64,000 nt of DNA, taken from the NCBI RefSeq assembly GCF_902167145.1, contig NC_050096.1, positions 186,159,825 through 186,223,824 on the forward strand, given 5' to 3'. This stretch comes from Zea mays (taxonomy: Eukaryota > Streptophyta > Magnoliopsida > Poales > Poaceae). Numbering within the stretch: the first letter of the stretch is position 1; each line of letters starts with the position of its first letter. A program made the translations under genes and the position numbers. Below, in pieces: positions 32,440 to 43,843 of the stretch. The notes under the pieces are model-generated. The model did not search any database. It was not told the DNA's origin and saw nothing but the letters and a program-made list of their open reading frames with translations.

Positions 32440-33226
32440 ATCTCCCCCTTTTTGGTGATTTATGCCAACACAACATAAAGCAAGTGGAACAAGTGCAAAA
32501 CTACTTCAAATAAAAACTAACTTTGAGTTTTATTCAATTTTGGCATATATGGATCATCCTTTGCCACCACTTGGTTTGTTTTTGCAAATCAAACTCAAAT
32601 CTCTATCTCTAAGTCAAACACACATGTTGAAGCATAAAGAGAGTCATTCCAAAAGAGATTGATCAAAGATTTCAAAAACTCCCCCTATTTCCCATAATCA
32701 ATACTTCTCCCCACAAGAAGCCAATTTTTGACAAGAAGGACAATAAAAGAGTTTAACAACACAAAAAACTCTATTCTATTATTTTCAAAATCTCTCAAGT
32801 GGTAGCTGATCCATTTATCACTTTGGCCTTTATTTTCTCCCCCTTTGGCATCAAGCACCAAAACGGGATTAATCTTGGCCTTTTAACCCCATTGCCTCAC
32901 CAAAGTCATCAATTAAGAGCAAATGGCAATAAGATTTCATGAGATGAACTTGGAATTAGTTACCCTCTCATCGGAGTGCAGTGGAAGTCTTTCATGGTCC
33001 AAGTCCACCTTTTCCCTTTCAATCCTCCTTCGAGACTAAATTACCAAACTCAAGCACATGGTTATTCTCAGAGGGTCAAGTTGTAACACACCTCCCCCTA
33101 AACATGTGCATCACTTTGCAACGGACTTGTGAGGTCCAGGGGGTGTTGGTACAACTTGAGCACCACAATAAGCAACAAAATGCAGAATGAACCTGATCAA
33201 ATGCATAAACACATGTATGCTACAAT
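32440..33226 (-). other. Opie/Ji 3' untranslated internal region with polypurine tract
   Basis: Between the pol stop and the 3' LTR. On the minus strand CAAAAAGGGGGAGAT (about 32454-32440) precedes the LTR start and is the polypurine tract. I see no envelope-like frame here. Confidence 0.8.
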
Positions 33227-36200
33227 TCAATCCAAGTTCCGCGAATCTAAGACATTTAGCTCACTACGCAACCTGCAAAAGGTCTTCTCATCTAGAGGCT
33301 TAGTGAAGATATCGGCTAGCTGGTTCTCGGTGCTAACATGAAACACTTCGATATCTCCCTTTTGCTGGTGGTCTCTCAAAAAGTGATGCCGGATGTCTAT
33401 GTGCTTTGTGCGGCTGTGCTCAACAGGATTCTCCGCCATGCGGATAGCACTCTCATTGTCACATAGGAGTGGGACTTTGCTCAGATTGTAGCCAAAGTCC
33501 CGGAGGGTTTGCCTCATCCAAAGTAGTTGCGCGCAACACTGTCCTGCGGCAACATACTCGGCCTCAGCGGTGGATAGGGCAACGGAAGTTTGTTTCTTAG
33601 AGTTCCACGACACCAGGGACCTTCCTAAGAATTGGCACGTCCCCGATGTGCTCTTCCTATCGATCTTACATCCAGCATAGTCGGAATCTGAGTATCCAAC
33701 TAAGTCAAAGGTAGACCCCTTTGGATACCAGAGCCCGAAGCAAGGCGTAGCAACCAAATATCTAAGAATTCGCTTCACCGCCACTAAGTGACACTCCTTA
33801 GGATCGGATTGAAATCTAGCACACATGCATACGCTAAGCATAATATCCGGTCTACTAGCACATAAGTAAAGTAATGACCCTATCATTGACCGGTATGCTT
33901 TTTGATCAACGGACTTACCTCCTTTGTTGAGGTCGGTGTGTCCGTCGGTTCCCATGGGAGTCTTTGCGGGCTTGGCATCCTTCATCCCAAACCGCTTTAG
34001 CAGATCTTGCGTGTACTTCGTTTGGGAGATGAAGGTGCCGTCCTTGAGTTGCTTCACTTGGAACCCAAGGAAGTAGTTCAACTCGCCCATCATCGACATC
34101 TCGAATTTCTGCGTCATCACCCTGCTAAACTCTTCACAAGACTTTTGGTTAGTAGAACCAAATATTATGTCATCGACATAAATTTGGCACACAAACAAAT
34201 CACCATCACATGTCTTAGTGAAAAGAGTTGGATCGGCTTTCCCAACCTTGAAAGCATTAGCAATTAAAAAGTCTCTAAGGCATTCATACCATGCTCTTGG
34301 GGCTTGCTTAAGTCCATAGAGCGCCTTAGAGAGCTTACACACGTGGTCGGTATACCGTTCATCCTCGAAGCCAGGGGGTTGCTCCACGTACACTTCCTCC
34401 TTGATCGGCCCGTTGAGGAAAGCGCTCTTTACATCCATTTGGAACAACCTGAAAGAATGGTGAGCGGCATATGCTAGCAAGATACGAATTGATTCTAGCC
34501 TAGCCACAGGAGCAAACGTCTCCTCAAAGTCCAAACCTGCGACTTGGGCATAACCTTTTGCCACAAGTCGGGCCTTGTTCCTCGTCACCACCCCGTGCTC
34601 GTCCTGTTTGTTGCGGAACACCCACTTGGTTCCCACAACATTTTGCTTGGGACGAGGCACCAGTGTCCAAACTTCATTGCGCTTGAAGTTGTTGAGCTCC
34701 TCCTGCATGGCCAATACCCAATCTGGATCTAGCAAGGCCTCCTCTACCCTGAAAGGTTCAATAGAAGAGACAAAAGAGTAATGCTCACAAAAATTAACTA
34801 ATCTAGATCGAGTAGTTACTCCCTTGCTAATATCACCCAGAATTTGGTCGACGGGATGATCCCTTTGAATCATCGCTCGAACTTGGGTTGGAGGTGCCGG
34901 TTGCACTTCTTCCTCCATTACTTGATCATCTTGTGCTCCCCCTTGATCAAGCGCCTCCACTTGAGGTACCTGTTCGTCATCTTCGGTTTGGGGATGCACC
35001 ATAGTTGAGGAAGAAGGTTGATCTCGTTCATCTTGTTCCTGTGGCCGCACTTCTCCAATCGTCATGGTTCGAATAGCAGCCGCTGGAACATCTTCTTCAT
35101 CTACATCATCACAATCAACAACTTGCTCTCTTGGAGAGCCATTAGTCTCATCAAATACAACGTCGCTAGAGACTTCAACCAAACCCGATGATTTGTTGAA
35201 GACTCTATACGCCTTTGTATTTGAGTCATAACCTAATAAAAACCCTTCTACAGCTTTGGGAGCAAACTTAGAATTTCTACCTTTCTTCACTAGAATGTAG
35301 CATTTACTCCCAAATACACGAAAGTACGATACATTGGGTTTGTTACCGGTTAGTAGCTCATACGACGTCTTCTTGAGGAGGCGATGAAGGTAGACCCTGT
35401 TGATGGCGTGGCAAGCAGTGTTAACGGCTTCCGTCCAAAAGCACTCGGGGGTCTTGAACTCTCCTAGCATCGTCCTCGCCATATCGATGAGCGTCCTGTT
35501 CTTCCTCTCTACCACACCATTTTGCTGTGGTGTGTAGGGAGCGGAGAACTCGTGCTTGATCCCTTCCTCTTCAAGGAACTCCTCCAGTTGAAAGTTCTTG
35601 AATTCGGATCCGTTGTCGCTCCTTATCTTCTTCACTTTGAGCTCAAACTCATTTTGAGCTCTCCTGAGGAAGCGTTTGAGAGTCCCTTGGGTTTCAGACT
35701 TATCCTGCAAAAAGAACACCCAAGTGAAGCGGGAAAAATCATCAACAATAACTAAACCATACTTACTCCCTCCTATGCTCAGATAGGCGACAGGTCCGAA
35801 GAGGTCCATGTGCAGCAGCTCCAGGGGTCTTGAAGTGGTCATCACGTTCTTGCCGTGATGCGCTCCTCCCACTTGTTTACCTGCTTGACAAGCTGCACAA
35901 GGTCTATCTTTTTCGAAATGCACGTTAGTCAAACCTATCACGTGTTCTCCCTTTAGAAGCTTGTGAAGGTTCTTCATCCCCACATGTGCTAAGCGGCGAT
36001 GCCACAGCCAGCCCATGCTAGTCTTAGCTATTAAGCATGCATCTAGACCGGCCTCTTCTTTTGCAAAATCAACTAAATAAAGTTTGCCGTCTAATACACC
36101 CTTAAAAGCTAGTGAACCATCACTTCTTCTAAAGACAGACACATCTACATTTGTAAATAGACAGTTATACCCCATATGACATAATTGACTAACAGATAGC

Positions 36201-36433
36201 AAATTATATCCAAGACTCTCTACTAAAAATACATTAGAGATAGAATGCTCATTAGAAATCGCAATTTTACCTAACCCTTTTACCTTGCCTTGATTCCCAT
36301 CACCGAATACAATTGAATCTTGGGAATCCTTATTCTTGACGTAGGAGGTAAACATCTTCTTCTCCCCCGTCATATGGTTTGTGCATCCGCTATCGATAAT
36401 CCAGCTTGAACCTCCGGATGCATAAACCTGCAA
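33227..36433 (-). CDS. Opie/Ji pol: protease, integrase, reverse transcriptase, RNase H (1068 aa)
   Basis: Open over 1068 residues. Protease motif [13 protein letters not shown] (about 11-23). Integrase zinc domain HRRLAH ... CAACQAGK (about 145-186) and catalytic triad at D of LLHMDLFGP (210), D of [10 protein letters not shown] (273) and E of NGVVERKN (309). A low-complexity acidic linker lies at about 430-520. RT has [31 protein letters not shown] and YVDDIIFGS (752-760). RNase H follows with [19 protein letters not shown] and TAEAEYVA, ending about residue 1040. No stop or frameshift is visible. Integrase before RT is the Copia order. The frame is offset from gag, whose stop is eight bases upstream, so a frameshift or alternative translation is needed for a Gag-Pol fusion. 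Confidence 0.95.
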   Translation of the reverse strand: MQVYASGGSSWIIDSGCTNHMTGEKKMFTSYVKNKDSQDSIVFGDGNQGKVKGLGKIAISNEHSISNVFLVESLGYNLLSVSQLCHMGYNCLFTNVDVSVFRRSDGSLAFKGVLDGKLYLVDFAKEEAGLDACLIAKTSMGWLWHRRLAHVGMKNLHKLLKGEHVIGLTNVHFEKDRPCAACQAGKQVGGAHHGKNVMTTSRPLELLHMDLFGPVAYLSIGGSKYGLVIVDDFSRFTWVFFLQDKSETQGTLKRFLRRAQNEFELKVKKIRSDNGSEFKNFQLEEFLEEEGIKHEFSAPYTPQQNGVVERKNRTLIDMARTMLGEFKTPECFWTEAVNTACHAINRVYLHRLLKKTSYELLTGNKPNVSYFRVFGSKCYILVKKGRNSKFAPKAVEGFLLGYDSNTKAYRVFNKSSGLVEVSSDVVFDETNGSPREQVVDCDDVDEEDVPAAAIRTMTIGEVRPQEQDERDQPSSSTMVHPQTEDDEQVPQVEALDQGGAQDDQVMEEEVQPAPPTQVRAMIQRDHPVDQILGDISKGVTTRSRLVNFCEHYSFVSSIEPFRVEEALLDPDWVLAMQEELNNFKRNEVWTLVPRPKQNVVGTKWVFRNKQDEHGVVTRNKARLVAKGYAQVAGLDFEETFAPVARLESIRILLAYAAHHSFRLFQMDVKSAFLNGPIKEEVYVEQPPGFEDERYTDHVCKLSKALYGLKQAPRAWYECLRDFLIANAFKVGKADPTLFTKTCDGDLFVCQIYVDDIIFGSTNQKSCEEFSRVMTQKFEMSMMGELNYFLGFQVKQLKDGTFISQTKYTQDLLKRFGMKDAKPAKTPMGTDGHTDLNKGGKSVDQKAYRSMIGSLLYLCASRPDIMLSVCMCARFQSDPKECHLVAVKRILRYLVATPCFGLWYPKGSTFDLVGYSDSDYAGCKIDRKSTSGTCQFLGRSLVSWNSKKQTSVALSTAEAEYVAAGQCCAQLLWMRQTLRDFGYNLSKVPLLCDNESAIRMAENPVEHSRTKHIDIRHHFLRDHQQKGDIEVFHVSTENQLADIFTKPLDEKTFCRLRSELNVLDSRNLD

Positions 36434-36440
36434 GGCAAAT

Positions 36441-38819
36441 TTAGGCTTGGGACTTAGGTACCCAACTCTTGTTGGGTCCTACAAGGTTAGTCACAATTTC
36501 CTTAGGGACCCAAATGCAAGTTTTATCACCTTTGCATTTTGCCCCTAACTTCCTAGCAATTACTTTTCTATCCTTTTTACAAATTGCAAAGGAAGCATTC
36601 AAAGCACAATAAATTGTAGAGGGTTCATTCACTACTTTTCTATGAACATTTGCAACATTTCTTTTAGGAGCAACATTTCTCCTAGTAACATTTCTATCAT
36701 ACACATAAGAGGAACTAGGAGCAAACATGGCATGAGAATCATAAACATATGAATCAAAAGCATCATAACTTCTATTTCTAGTTTGTCTTTTATCATGATA
36801 CAAAAAGACATGGTTCCTTTTAGCACTAGTAGCCATAGGGGCCTTCCCTTTCTCCTTGGCGGGAATGGGAGCCTTATGGCTTGTTAAGTTCTTGGCTTCC
36901 CTCTTGAAGCCAAGTCCATCCTTAATTGAGGGGTGTCTACCAACCGTGTAGGCATCCCTAGCAAATTTTAGTTTTTCAAAATCACTCTTGCTAGTCTTAA
37001 GTTGAGCATTAAGACTAGCCACTTCATCATTTAGTTTTGAAATTGAAACTAAGTGTTCACTACAAGCATTAATATCAACATCCTTACACCTAGTGCAAAT
37101 TTCAACATGTTCAACACAAGAGTTAGATTTTTGTGCTTCTACTAGTTTAGCATTTAAGTCATCATTAATGCTCTTTAATTTAGAAATTGAATCATGGCAT
37201 GTAGACAATTCACAAGCAAGCATTTCATTTCTCTTAGTTTCTAATGCAAGAGATTTTTGAGCCTCTACAAACTTATCATGTTCTTCATACAACAAATCCT
37301 CTTGCTTTTCTAAAAGTATATTCTTTTCATTCAAGGCATCAATTAATTCATTAATTTTGTCTATCTTAGATCTATCTAGGCCCTTGAATAAACATGAATA
37401 ATCTACTTCATCCTCACTAGATTCATCATCACTAGAAGAATCATAAGTATTAGCATTACGAGTGATTACCTTCTTTTCCCTTGCCATGAGGCAAGTGTGA
37501 CGCTCGTTGGGGAAGAGGGTTGATTTGTTGAAGGCGGTGGCGGCGAGTCCTTCATTGTTGGAGTCGGAAGAGGAGCAATCCGAGTCCCATTCCTTTCCAA
37601 TATGAGCCTCGCCCTTTGCCTTCTTATAATTCTTCTTCTTTTCCCATTTCCCACTCTTCTTTTCCTGGTCACTATCATTATCGGGACAATTAGCAATAAA
37701 GTGACCAATCTTACCACACTTGAAGCATGAGCGCTTCCCTTTCGTCTTGGTCTTGTTGGGATGCTCCTTGCGACCCCTTAACGCCGTCTTGAAGCGCTTA
37801 ATGATGAGAGCCATTTCTTCATCATTAAGCCCGGCTGCCTCAATTTGCGCTACCTTGCTAGGTAGCGACTCCTTGCTCCTTGTTGCCTTTAGAGCAATGG
37901 GTTGAGACTCGTGGAGTGGACCGTTCAACGCGTCGTCGACATATCTTGCCTCCTTGATCATCATCCGCCCGCTCACGAATTTTCCAAGTACTTCTTCGGG
38001 CGTCATCATCGTGTACCTGGGATTCTCACGAATATTGTTCACGAGATGAGGATCAAGAACAGTAAATGACCTGAGCATTAGGCGGACGACGTCGTGATCC
38101 GTCCAACGCGTGCTTCCGTAGCTCCTTATCTTGTTGATAAGGGTCTTGAGCCGGTTGTAGGTTTGAGTTGGCTCTTCTCCCCTTATCATGGCGAATCGTC
38201 CAAGCTCGCCCTCCACCAACTCCATCTTGGTGAGCATGGTGATGTCGTTCCCCTCGTGAGAGATCTTGAGGGTGTCCCATATCTGCTTGGCATTGTCCAA
38301 GCCGCTTACCTTATTGTACTCTTCCCTGCACAAAGATGCTAAGAGAACAGTAGTAGCTTGTGCATTTTTATGAATTTGTTCATTGATAAACATAGGACTA
38401 TCCGAGCTATCAAATTTCATTCCATTCTCTACAATCTCCCATATGCTTGGATGGAGAGAGAATAAATGACTACGCATTTTGTGACTCCAAAATCCGTAGT
38501 CCTCCCCATCAAAGTGTGGAGGTTTACCAAGAGGAATGGAAAGCAAATGCGAATTCGAACTATGTGGAATACGAGAATAATCAAATGAAAAGTTCGAATT
38601 AACCGTCTTCCTGTAGTCGTTGTCGTCGTCCTTTTGGGAAGAAGAGGACTCATCACTGTCGTAGTAGACGATCTCCTTGATGCGTCTTGTCTTCTTCTTC
38701 TTCCCATCTTTTCGCTTGTGGCCCGAGCCCGAGTTGTTGGACTTGTCATCCCTTGGCTCGTTGACGAAAGACTCCTTCTCCTTGTCGTTGATCACAATTC
38801 CCTTCCCCTTAGGATCCAT
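36441..38819 (-). CDS. Opie/Ji gag (792 aa)
   Basis: Starts [18 protein letters not shown] shortly after the primer site and is open for 792 residues. The capsid-type UBN2/gag region spans about 95-290 ([40 protein letters not shown]). A CCHC knuckle [14 protein letters not shown] lies at about 365. A long coiled coil (about 480-620, [20 protein letters not shown]) follows, then a basic tail ending KSWVPKSQA. The coiled-coil extension is a feature of SIRE/Opie gags. It ends in TAA at 36443-36441; pol continues in a different frame. Confidence 0.95.
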   Translation of the reverse strand: MDPKGKGIVINDKEKESFVNEPRDDKSNNSGSGHKRKDGKKKKTRRIKEIVYYDSDESSSSQKDDDNDYRKTVNSNFSFDYSRIPHSSNSHLLSIPLGKPPHFDGEDYGFWSHKMRSHLFSLHPSIWEIVENGMKFDSSDSPMFINEQIHKNAQATTVLLASLCREEYNKVSGLDNAKQIWDTLKISHEGNDITMLTKMELVEGELGRFAMIRGEEPTQTYNRLKTLINKIRSYGSTRWTDHDVVRLMLRSFTVLDPHLVNNIRENPRYTMMTPEEVLGKFVSGRMMIKEARYVDDALNGPLHESQPIALKATRSKESLPSKVAQIEAAGLNDEEMALIIKRFKTALRGRKEHPNKTKTKGKRSCFKCGKIGHFIANCPDNDSDQEKKSGKWEKKKNYKKAKGEAHIGKEWDSDCSSSDSNNEGLAATAFNKSTLFPNERHTCLMAREKKVITRNANTYDSSSDDESSEDEVDYSCLFKGLDRSKIDKINELIDALNEKNILLEKQEDLLYEEHDKFVEAQKSLALETKRNEMLACELSTCHDSISKLKSINDDLNAKLVEAQKSNSCVEHVEICTRCKDVDINACSEHLVSISKLNDEVASLNAQLKTSKSDFEKLKFARDAYTVGRHPSIKDGLGFKREAKNLTSHKAPIPAKEKGKAPMATSAKRNHVFLYHDKRQTRNRSYDAFDSYVYDSHAMFAPSSSYVYDRNVTRRNVAPKRNVANVHRKVVNEPSTIYCALNASFAICKKDRKVIARKLGAKCKGDKTCIWVPKEIVTNLVGPNKSWVPKSQA

Positions 38820-38855
38820 CTCTTCGGGCGGTTAGTCCCTTTCTTGAAGAGAACG

Positions 38856-38867
38856 GCTCTGATACCA
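38856..38867 (-). other. Primer binding site (tRNA-iMet) of Opie/Ji element
   Basis: TGGTATCAGAGC on the minus strand, two bases after the 5' LTR end; an exact initiator-Met site. Confidence 0.95.
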
Positions 38868-38869
38868 AT

Positions 38870-40153
38870 TGAGAGCACCTAGAGGGGGGGGGGTGAATAG
38901 GTGATCCTGTAAAACTTCAAAACTTAAGCCAAAAAACTTGTTAAGTGTTAGCACAATTATGGCCAAGTGGCTAGAGAGGAGTCAAAACACAATAACCACA
39001 ATAAATCAATCACAGAGATGACACGGTGGTTATCCCGTGGTTCGGCCAAGTACAAAACTTGCCTACTCCACGTTGTGGCGTCCCAACGGACGAGAGTTGC
39101 ACTCAACTCCTCTCAAGTGATCCAATGATCAACTTGAATACCACGGTGTTCTTGCTTTTCTTTTCTCAATCCCGTTTGCGAGGAATCACCACAACTTGGA
39201 GCCTCTCGCCCTTACAAAAGATGTTCACAGAGAATCACGGAGCAAGGGAGGGAATGAGCAACGCACACAAGACTTCAAAAGATCAGAGCAACACGCACAC
39301 AAGCAGCAATAAGAGCTCGCAACACAACTCAAAGAGTACACCACTCCACAAGAGCTCTATATGCTATCACAATGAATCGAATGCGCTAGATCAATGTCTT
39401 GGTGCTTAGAAGGGTTGTAGGAATGCTTGGTGTTCTCCTCCATGCGCCTAGGGGTCCCTTTTATAGCCCCAAGGCAGCTAGGAGCCGTTGAGAACACATC
39501 TGGAAGGCTATCCTTGCCTTCTGTCGTCGGGCGCACCGGACAGTCCGGTGCACACCGGACACTGTCCGGTGCCCGATTTGATTCCATAAAAAGCTCATCC
39601 GACCGTTGCTTTCTGATGCAGATCTGGGCGCCGTTGGCGCACCGGACATGTCCGGTGCACACCGGACATGTCCGGTGCACACCGGACAGTCCGGTGCCCC
39701 ATTCCGACCGTTGGCTCGGCCACGTGTCGCGCGCCGATCGCGCGGCCGACCGTTGGCCCGGCCGACCGTTGGCTCACCGGACAGTCCGGTGCACACCGGA
39801 CAGTCCGGTGAATTTTAGCCGAAGTCGCCGGAGAAAAACCCGAGAGCGGCTGGTTTGCTCCGCGCTGGTCTGGCGCACCGGACATGTCCGGTGCACACCG
39901 GACAGTCCGGTGCCCCAGCCCGAAGCAGCCTTTGGCTGTACACAGCCACTCTCCACTTCTCTTCTTCTTCCTGTTTCTAACACTTAGACAAGAATATTAG
40001 TACACAAAACCAATGTACTAAGGCTTAGAAACATACCTTAACTTGTGATTTGCACTTTGTTCATCCATGGGCATATTTTCACATTTAAGCACTTGTGTTT
40101 GCACTCAATCACCAAAATACTTAGAAATGGCCCAAAGGCACATTTCCCTTTCA
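38870..40153 (-). repeat. 5' LTR of Opie/Ji-type element
   Basis: 1284 bp. Relative to the 3' LTR it has a 10-base instead of 12-base G run, one base change (CCACGGTG against CCACTGTG near 39142) and one extra 20-bp unit at about 39654-39690 in the palindrome cluster. Confidence 0.95.
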
Positions 40154-40158
40154 CTCTC

Positions 40159-41304
40159 TGACCTTGAAACGACATTCAAGGAGAGCGAAAGGCGTGAAAC
40201 TCAATCCCGAGAAGTGTGTCTTCGAAGTCCCCCGAGGCATGCTCCTGGGGTTCATCGTCTCCGAGCGGGGCATCGAGGCCAACCCGGAGAAAATCGCGGC
40301 CGTCACCAACATGGGGCCTATCAAGGACTTGAAAGGAGTACAGAGGGTCATGGGATGCCTTGCGGCTCTGAGCCGCTTCATCTCGCGCCTCGGCGACAGA
40401 GGCCTACCTCTGTATCGCCTCTTAAGGAAGACCGAGCGCTTCACTTGGACCCCCGAGGCCGAGGAAGCCCTCGGGAACTTTAAGGCACTCCTGACAAGCG
40501 CGCCCATCCTGGTGCCCCCCGCTGCGGGAGAAGCCCTCTTGATCTACGTAACCGCAACCACTCAGGTGGTCAGCGCCGCGATCGTGGTCGAGAGACGAGA
40601 AGAAGGGTATGCATTGCTCGTCCAGAGGCCGGTCTACTTCATCAGTGAAGTACTATCCGAGACCAAAATCCGCTACCCGCAAATTTAGAAGCTACTGTGC
40701 GCGGTAATTCTGACGCGGCGAAAGTTGCGACACTACTTCGAGTCTCATCCGGTGACTGTGGTGTCATCCTTCCCCCTGGGGGAGATCATCCAGTGCTGAG
40801 AGGCCTCGGGTAGGATCGCAGAGTGGGCGGTGGAGATCATGGGCGAGACAATCTCGTTCGCTCCTCGGAAAGCCATCAAGTCCCAAGTCTTGGCGGACTT
40901 TGTGGCTGAATGGGTCGACACCCAGCTTCCAACAGCTCCGACCCAACCAGAACTCTGGACCATGTATTTCGACGGGTCGCTGAAGAAAACAGGAGCGGGT
41001 GCAGGCCTGCTCTTCATCTCACCCCTCGGGAAGCACCTCCGCTATGTGCTGCGCCTCCATTTCCCGGCGTCAAACAACATGGCCGAGTACGAGGCTCTGG
41101 TTAACGGGCTGCGCATCGCCATCGAGCTAGGGGTTCGGCGCCTTGACGCTCGTGGCTACTTGGAGCTTGTCATCGACCAAGTCATGAAGAACTCCCACTG
41201 CCGCGACCCGAAGATGGAAGCCTACTGTGACGAGGTTCGGCGCCTAGAAGACAAGTTCTACGGGCTCGAGCTCAACCACGTCGCCCGATGCTATAACGAG
41301 ACCG
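40159..41304 (+). pseudogene. RT end and RNase H of element A, after the Copia insertion
   Basis: Resumes with VKLNPEKCVFEVPRGMLLGF and FISRLGDRGLPLYRLLRKTE, then the first RNase H-like segment of Tat elements. TAG at about 40687 and TGA at about 40797 stand where B has CAG and CGA. The second RNase H follows (WTMYFDGSLKKTGAGAGLLF, HFPASNNMAEYEALVNGLRI). It ends abruptly after LNHVARCYNET at the junction with B. Confidence 0.85.
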
Positions 41305-41572
41305 TGGCCTAGGTTGCTTCTTGGCGAAGACTGGGCCTCGGGCGAGCCGAAGGTGTGTCCGTTGCTGGAGGGGGGCCTCGGGCGAGACGTAGATCCTCCG
41401 GGGTCGGATGCCCTTGTCCGAGGCCGAGCTCGAGCGAGGCGTGATCGAGTACCTCAAATGGACCGATCCTTGACTTAGTCGCACCCATCAGGCCTTTGCA
41501 GCTTTGTGCTGATGGGGGTTACCAGCTGAGATTTAGGAGCCTTGAGGGTACCCCTAATTATGGTCCCCGACA
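41305..41572 (-). repeat. 3' LTR fragment of element B
   Basis: Reads TGTCGGGGACCATAATTAGG on the minus strand from 41572, as in the 5' LTR, but breaks off after 268 of about 1558 bp at a GGCCTAGG word next to element A. Confidence 0.9.
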
Positions 41573-42299
41573 GTAGCCCCCGAGCCTCGAAGGGAGTGTT
41601 AACACTCGCTTGGAGGCTTTTGTCGCACTTTTTTGCAAGGGGACCAGCCTTTCTCGGTTGCGTTTTGTTCCGGTGGGTGCGCGCGAGCGCACCCGCCGGG
41701 TGTAGCCCCCGAGGCCTCGGAGGAGTGGTTTGACTCCTCCGAGGTCTTAATGCCTTGCGCAATGCTTCGGCTGGTCTGGTTGTTCCCTCATGCGAGCTGG
41801 CCGTAGCCCGGGTGTACGGTCGGGTCCCAAGTTCTCGGGCTGGTATGTTGACGCTGTCAACGGTTTGGCCGGAGCCGGGTTTGCGAGAGCAGCCCCCGAG
41901 CCTCTGCACAGGGCGAGAGGACGGTCAAGGACAAACTCGACTTTTTTGCATATGCCCCTGCGTCGCCTTTCCGCAAGGAGGAGGGGGGGAAAGCGCCATG
42001 TTGCCCTCGGAGGGCGCCGAATATGGTGTCTCCGGTGAGCTGCTGGCGGGTAATCCGAGTGGACGCCCGTGCCCCATTTGTTAGGGGTCGGCTAGAGGCC
42101 CGGAGGCGCGCTCAAAAGTACCTGCGGGTGATCTGCCGGACCCGGTCCCCTGTCGACGGGGTCCGAGGGCTCGATGCCTCCCTCTGATGGGATTCCGTTA
42201 CAAGATCATTCCCGCTGGTCTCGGAAATGTCCTAGGGTACCTCGGGAGCGTAGCCCGAGCCTTGGTTATGTATCGAACGTACCCAGGGTCATCCCTCGC

Positions 42300-42515
42300 T
42301 CTATGTCTGAGGCGGCTGTGAACCCTTCGAGGGCCAACCTACGAACCCCTGATCAGTAGTGGGCATGGAGCCCGAGTGGCCTGAGGCGGCCGTTGAACCC
42401 TTCCGAGGGGCCGGCCTTCAAACCTCTGACCAGTAGTGGGCGCAGAACCCAAGCGCTCTGAGGCGGCTGTTGAACCCCTCCGAGGGGCCAGCCTTCGAAC
42501 CTCTGATCAGTAGGG
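42300..42515. repeat. Tandem repeat of about 85 bp, 2.5 copies, in element B
   Basis: Units carry GAGGCGGCTGT(T)GAACCC, CGAGGGGCC, TTCGAACCTCTGATCAGTAG and a variable GTGGGC spacer. Starts are near 42309, 42383 and 42460. Confidence 0.75.
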
Positions 42516-43408
42516 AGGCTCGGGGCCTGTTTCCTTCACGGAGAAGGATCCTTTTCGGGGTATCCCCCTTTCCCGGTCCCTGTTGTAAGAGAGAGAAAGA
42601 GAAAAAGGAAAAGGATACGAAATCGAATGACGTGGCGTACCTTTTTTGACGCGGTCATTATGGCGAAGGCGAAGCGTCGCTTGCTTCTCCTGCCAGAGGC
42701 GCCGCCTGTCCCGCCGCGGAGTTAATGCGACGGGGCGAGCGGTTCGCGGGGCGGCCATTGCGCGTGCGCGAGCCATTCGAGGAACGGAACACGGGCGCGC
42801 CTTCTTCACGCCGTGAGAGAGGTTTCTCTCGCTGTCCCTGGATGGGACGTGAGCTTGGCTGACGACGTGACCGCTGCTCCTGCCCGCCTGCCACCGCCAT
42901 TACTGCCGGCCCATTTTTGGCCGTATTGACCGTCGTGCCTGGCTGGCACTGCTGGGTCGTACGCAGGGTTGCCTCGAGTCGCGGTACTGGTTCCGCAGTC
43001 GAGGAGGCGTGGTAGTGGTGCGAGTGACGGTGCAGTTGCTCGCACTAGCAACCGGCGCGCCGGTTGCATGACGCGTGGGCCTGGGCCTCCATGCTGGGTG
43101 CGTTGGAAGTCGAAGGGGCGCGCCCACTTGGCGCGGTTGCATGCCGCCTGCATGGCTGCCCGCCCTTTCACCCGCTGGTCTGGGCGAAAGTGGAGGAATG
43201 CTTGTAACCGCTGGGCGGTTGCATGCACCGCGTGCGGCGGTTTGGCTTCTTCTGCCCTGGGCCAGTTTGCATGACGCGTGGGACCTAGCCCCCGCGCCAT
43301 TGGGGGAGGACCTTGGAGCGTGTTGGAGAAGACTCAGCCCACGACGGCTCGGGACGCAAGTAGGGAGAGTCGCCTTTAAAAGGAGGGTGACCCCCTTGAA
43401 AGGCGACC

Positions 43409-43843
43409 ATGTCTTCGCGCTCCCTTATGCATCGTGTCTTTCCACCTTCCGAGCCCCCGGATGGGGGACACCCGCAATCCTTCCGCGTTGTCGTTGGAGG
43501 AACGCAACTTCGTGGAAGTTGGTACCTTTCAGCCATCGTTTGGCTTCAAGGATTTTCATCAGTCAGCCCGGCTGCATCCCCTCACCGGTGGTCACCCAAG
43601 ACGGTGACCACCAGCCCCTGGGTGGGGAGAAGCAAGCCGGGCTGCGATCTTGGTCCCACCCTCAGCTTCAAGGATGTTCATCATCCTCGCTGGGGCGGAG
43701 GCCGGGCTGAGCCGGAGCTCTACCTCCCGCGCGGGTTCGTGGGTCAGCCTCTCCTTCAGCGTTCGAGGGAGAGGGCGCTCACTGGCCCTGCGAGAGGGGT
43801 GGACTTCGACAACGCGGGGCAGGTCGACGGCGGGCGTCGTTAG
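43409..43843 (+). CDS. Possible antisense frame of element B (144 aa), function unknown
   Basis: Runs on +, opposite to element B. It starts MSSRSLMHRVFPPSEPPDGG, about 35 bases after a TATA-like CCTTTAAAAGGAGG (about 43373-43386). The product is rich in Arg, Ser, Gly and Pro with no recognised domain. An overlapping frame (43650-44045) and a longer one (43075-43710) compete with it. Some Tat-lineage elements carry an antisense gene between pol and the 3' LTR; this could be its counterpart or a by-product of GC-rich DNA. Confidence 0.3.
   Translation: MSSRSLMHRVFPPSEPPDGGHPQSFRVVVGGTQLRGSWYLSAIVWLQGFSSVSPAASPHRWSPKTVTTSPWVGRSKPGCDLGPTLSFKDVHHPRWGGGRAEPELYLPRGFVGQPLLQRSRERALTGPARGVDFDNAGQVDGGRR

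Larger units (their letters stand above)
31174..40153 (-). mobile_element. Opie/Ji-type Copia retrotransposon (SIRE/Maximus lineage), apparently complete
   Basis: Read on the minus strand: 5' LTR 40153-38870, initiator-Met primer site, gag, pol, purine tract, 3' LTR 32439-31174. In its own orientation the LTR starts TGAAAGGGAAATGTGCC and ends GGTGCTCTCA. The target duplication CTCTC is perfect (31169-31173 and 40154-40158). By eye the LTRs differ by one substitution, two G in a poly-G run and one 20-bp repeat unit. Both gag and pol are open throughout. Protein order (PR-IN-RT-RH), long gag and LTR size fit maize Opie/Ji. It lies inside the RT gene of element A. Confidence 0.95.
25997..41304 (+). 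mobile_element. Tat-lineage Gypsy element 'A' (Huck-like), old, truncated, split by a Copia insertion
   Basis: Begins with an LTR (TGTCGGGGACCATAATTAGG) at 25997 and reads gag, protease, RT and RNase H on +. It stops at about 41304 in RNase H where it is fused to element B; integrase and its own 3' LTR are gone. 31174-40158 is an inserted Opie/Ji-type element plus its CTCTC duplication. Many frameshifts and seven visible nonsense changes break the frames. Protein and LTR resemble element B closely, so both are one family. Confidence 0.88.

Noticed and set aside
32440..33226. Possible envelope-like gene downstream of Opie/Ji pol
   Set aside because: Only short frames; no membrane or signal segments. 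Treated as 3' untranslated region.
42806..43300. Minus-strand frame of 164 codons in the tail of B
   Set aside because: Ala/Arg/Pro-rich with no recognisable content; in GC-rich DNA such frames are expected by chance.
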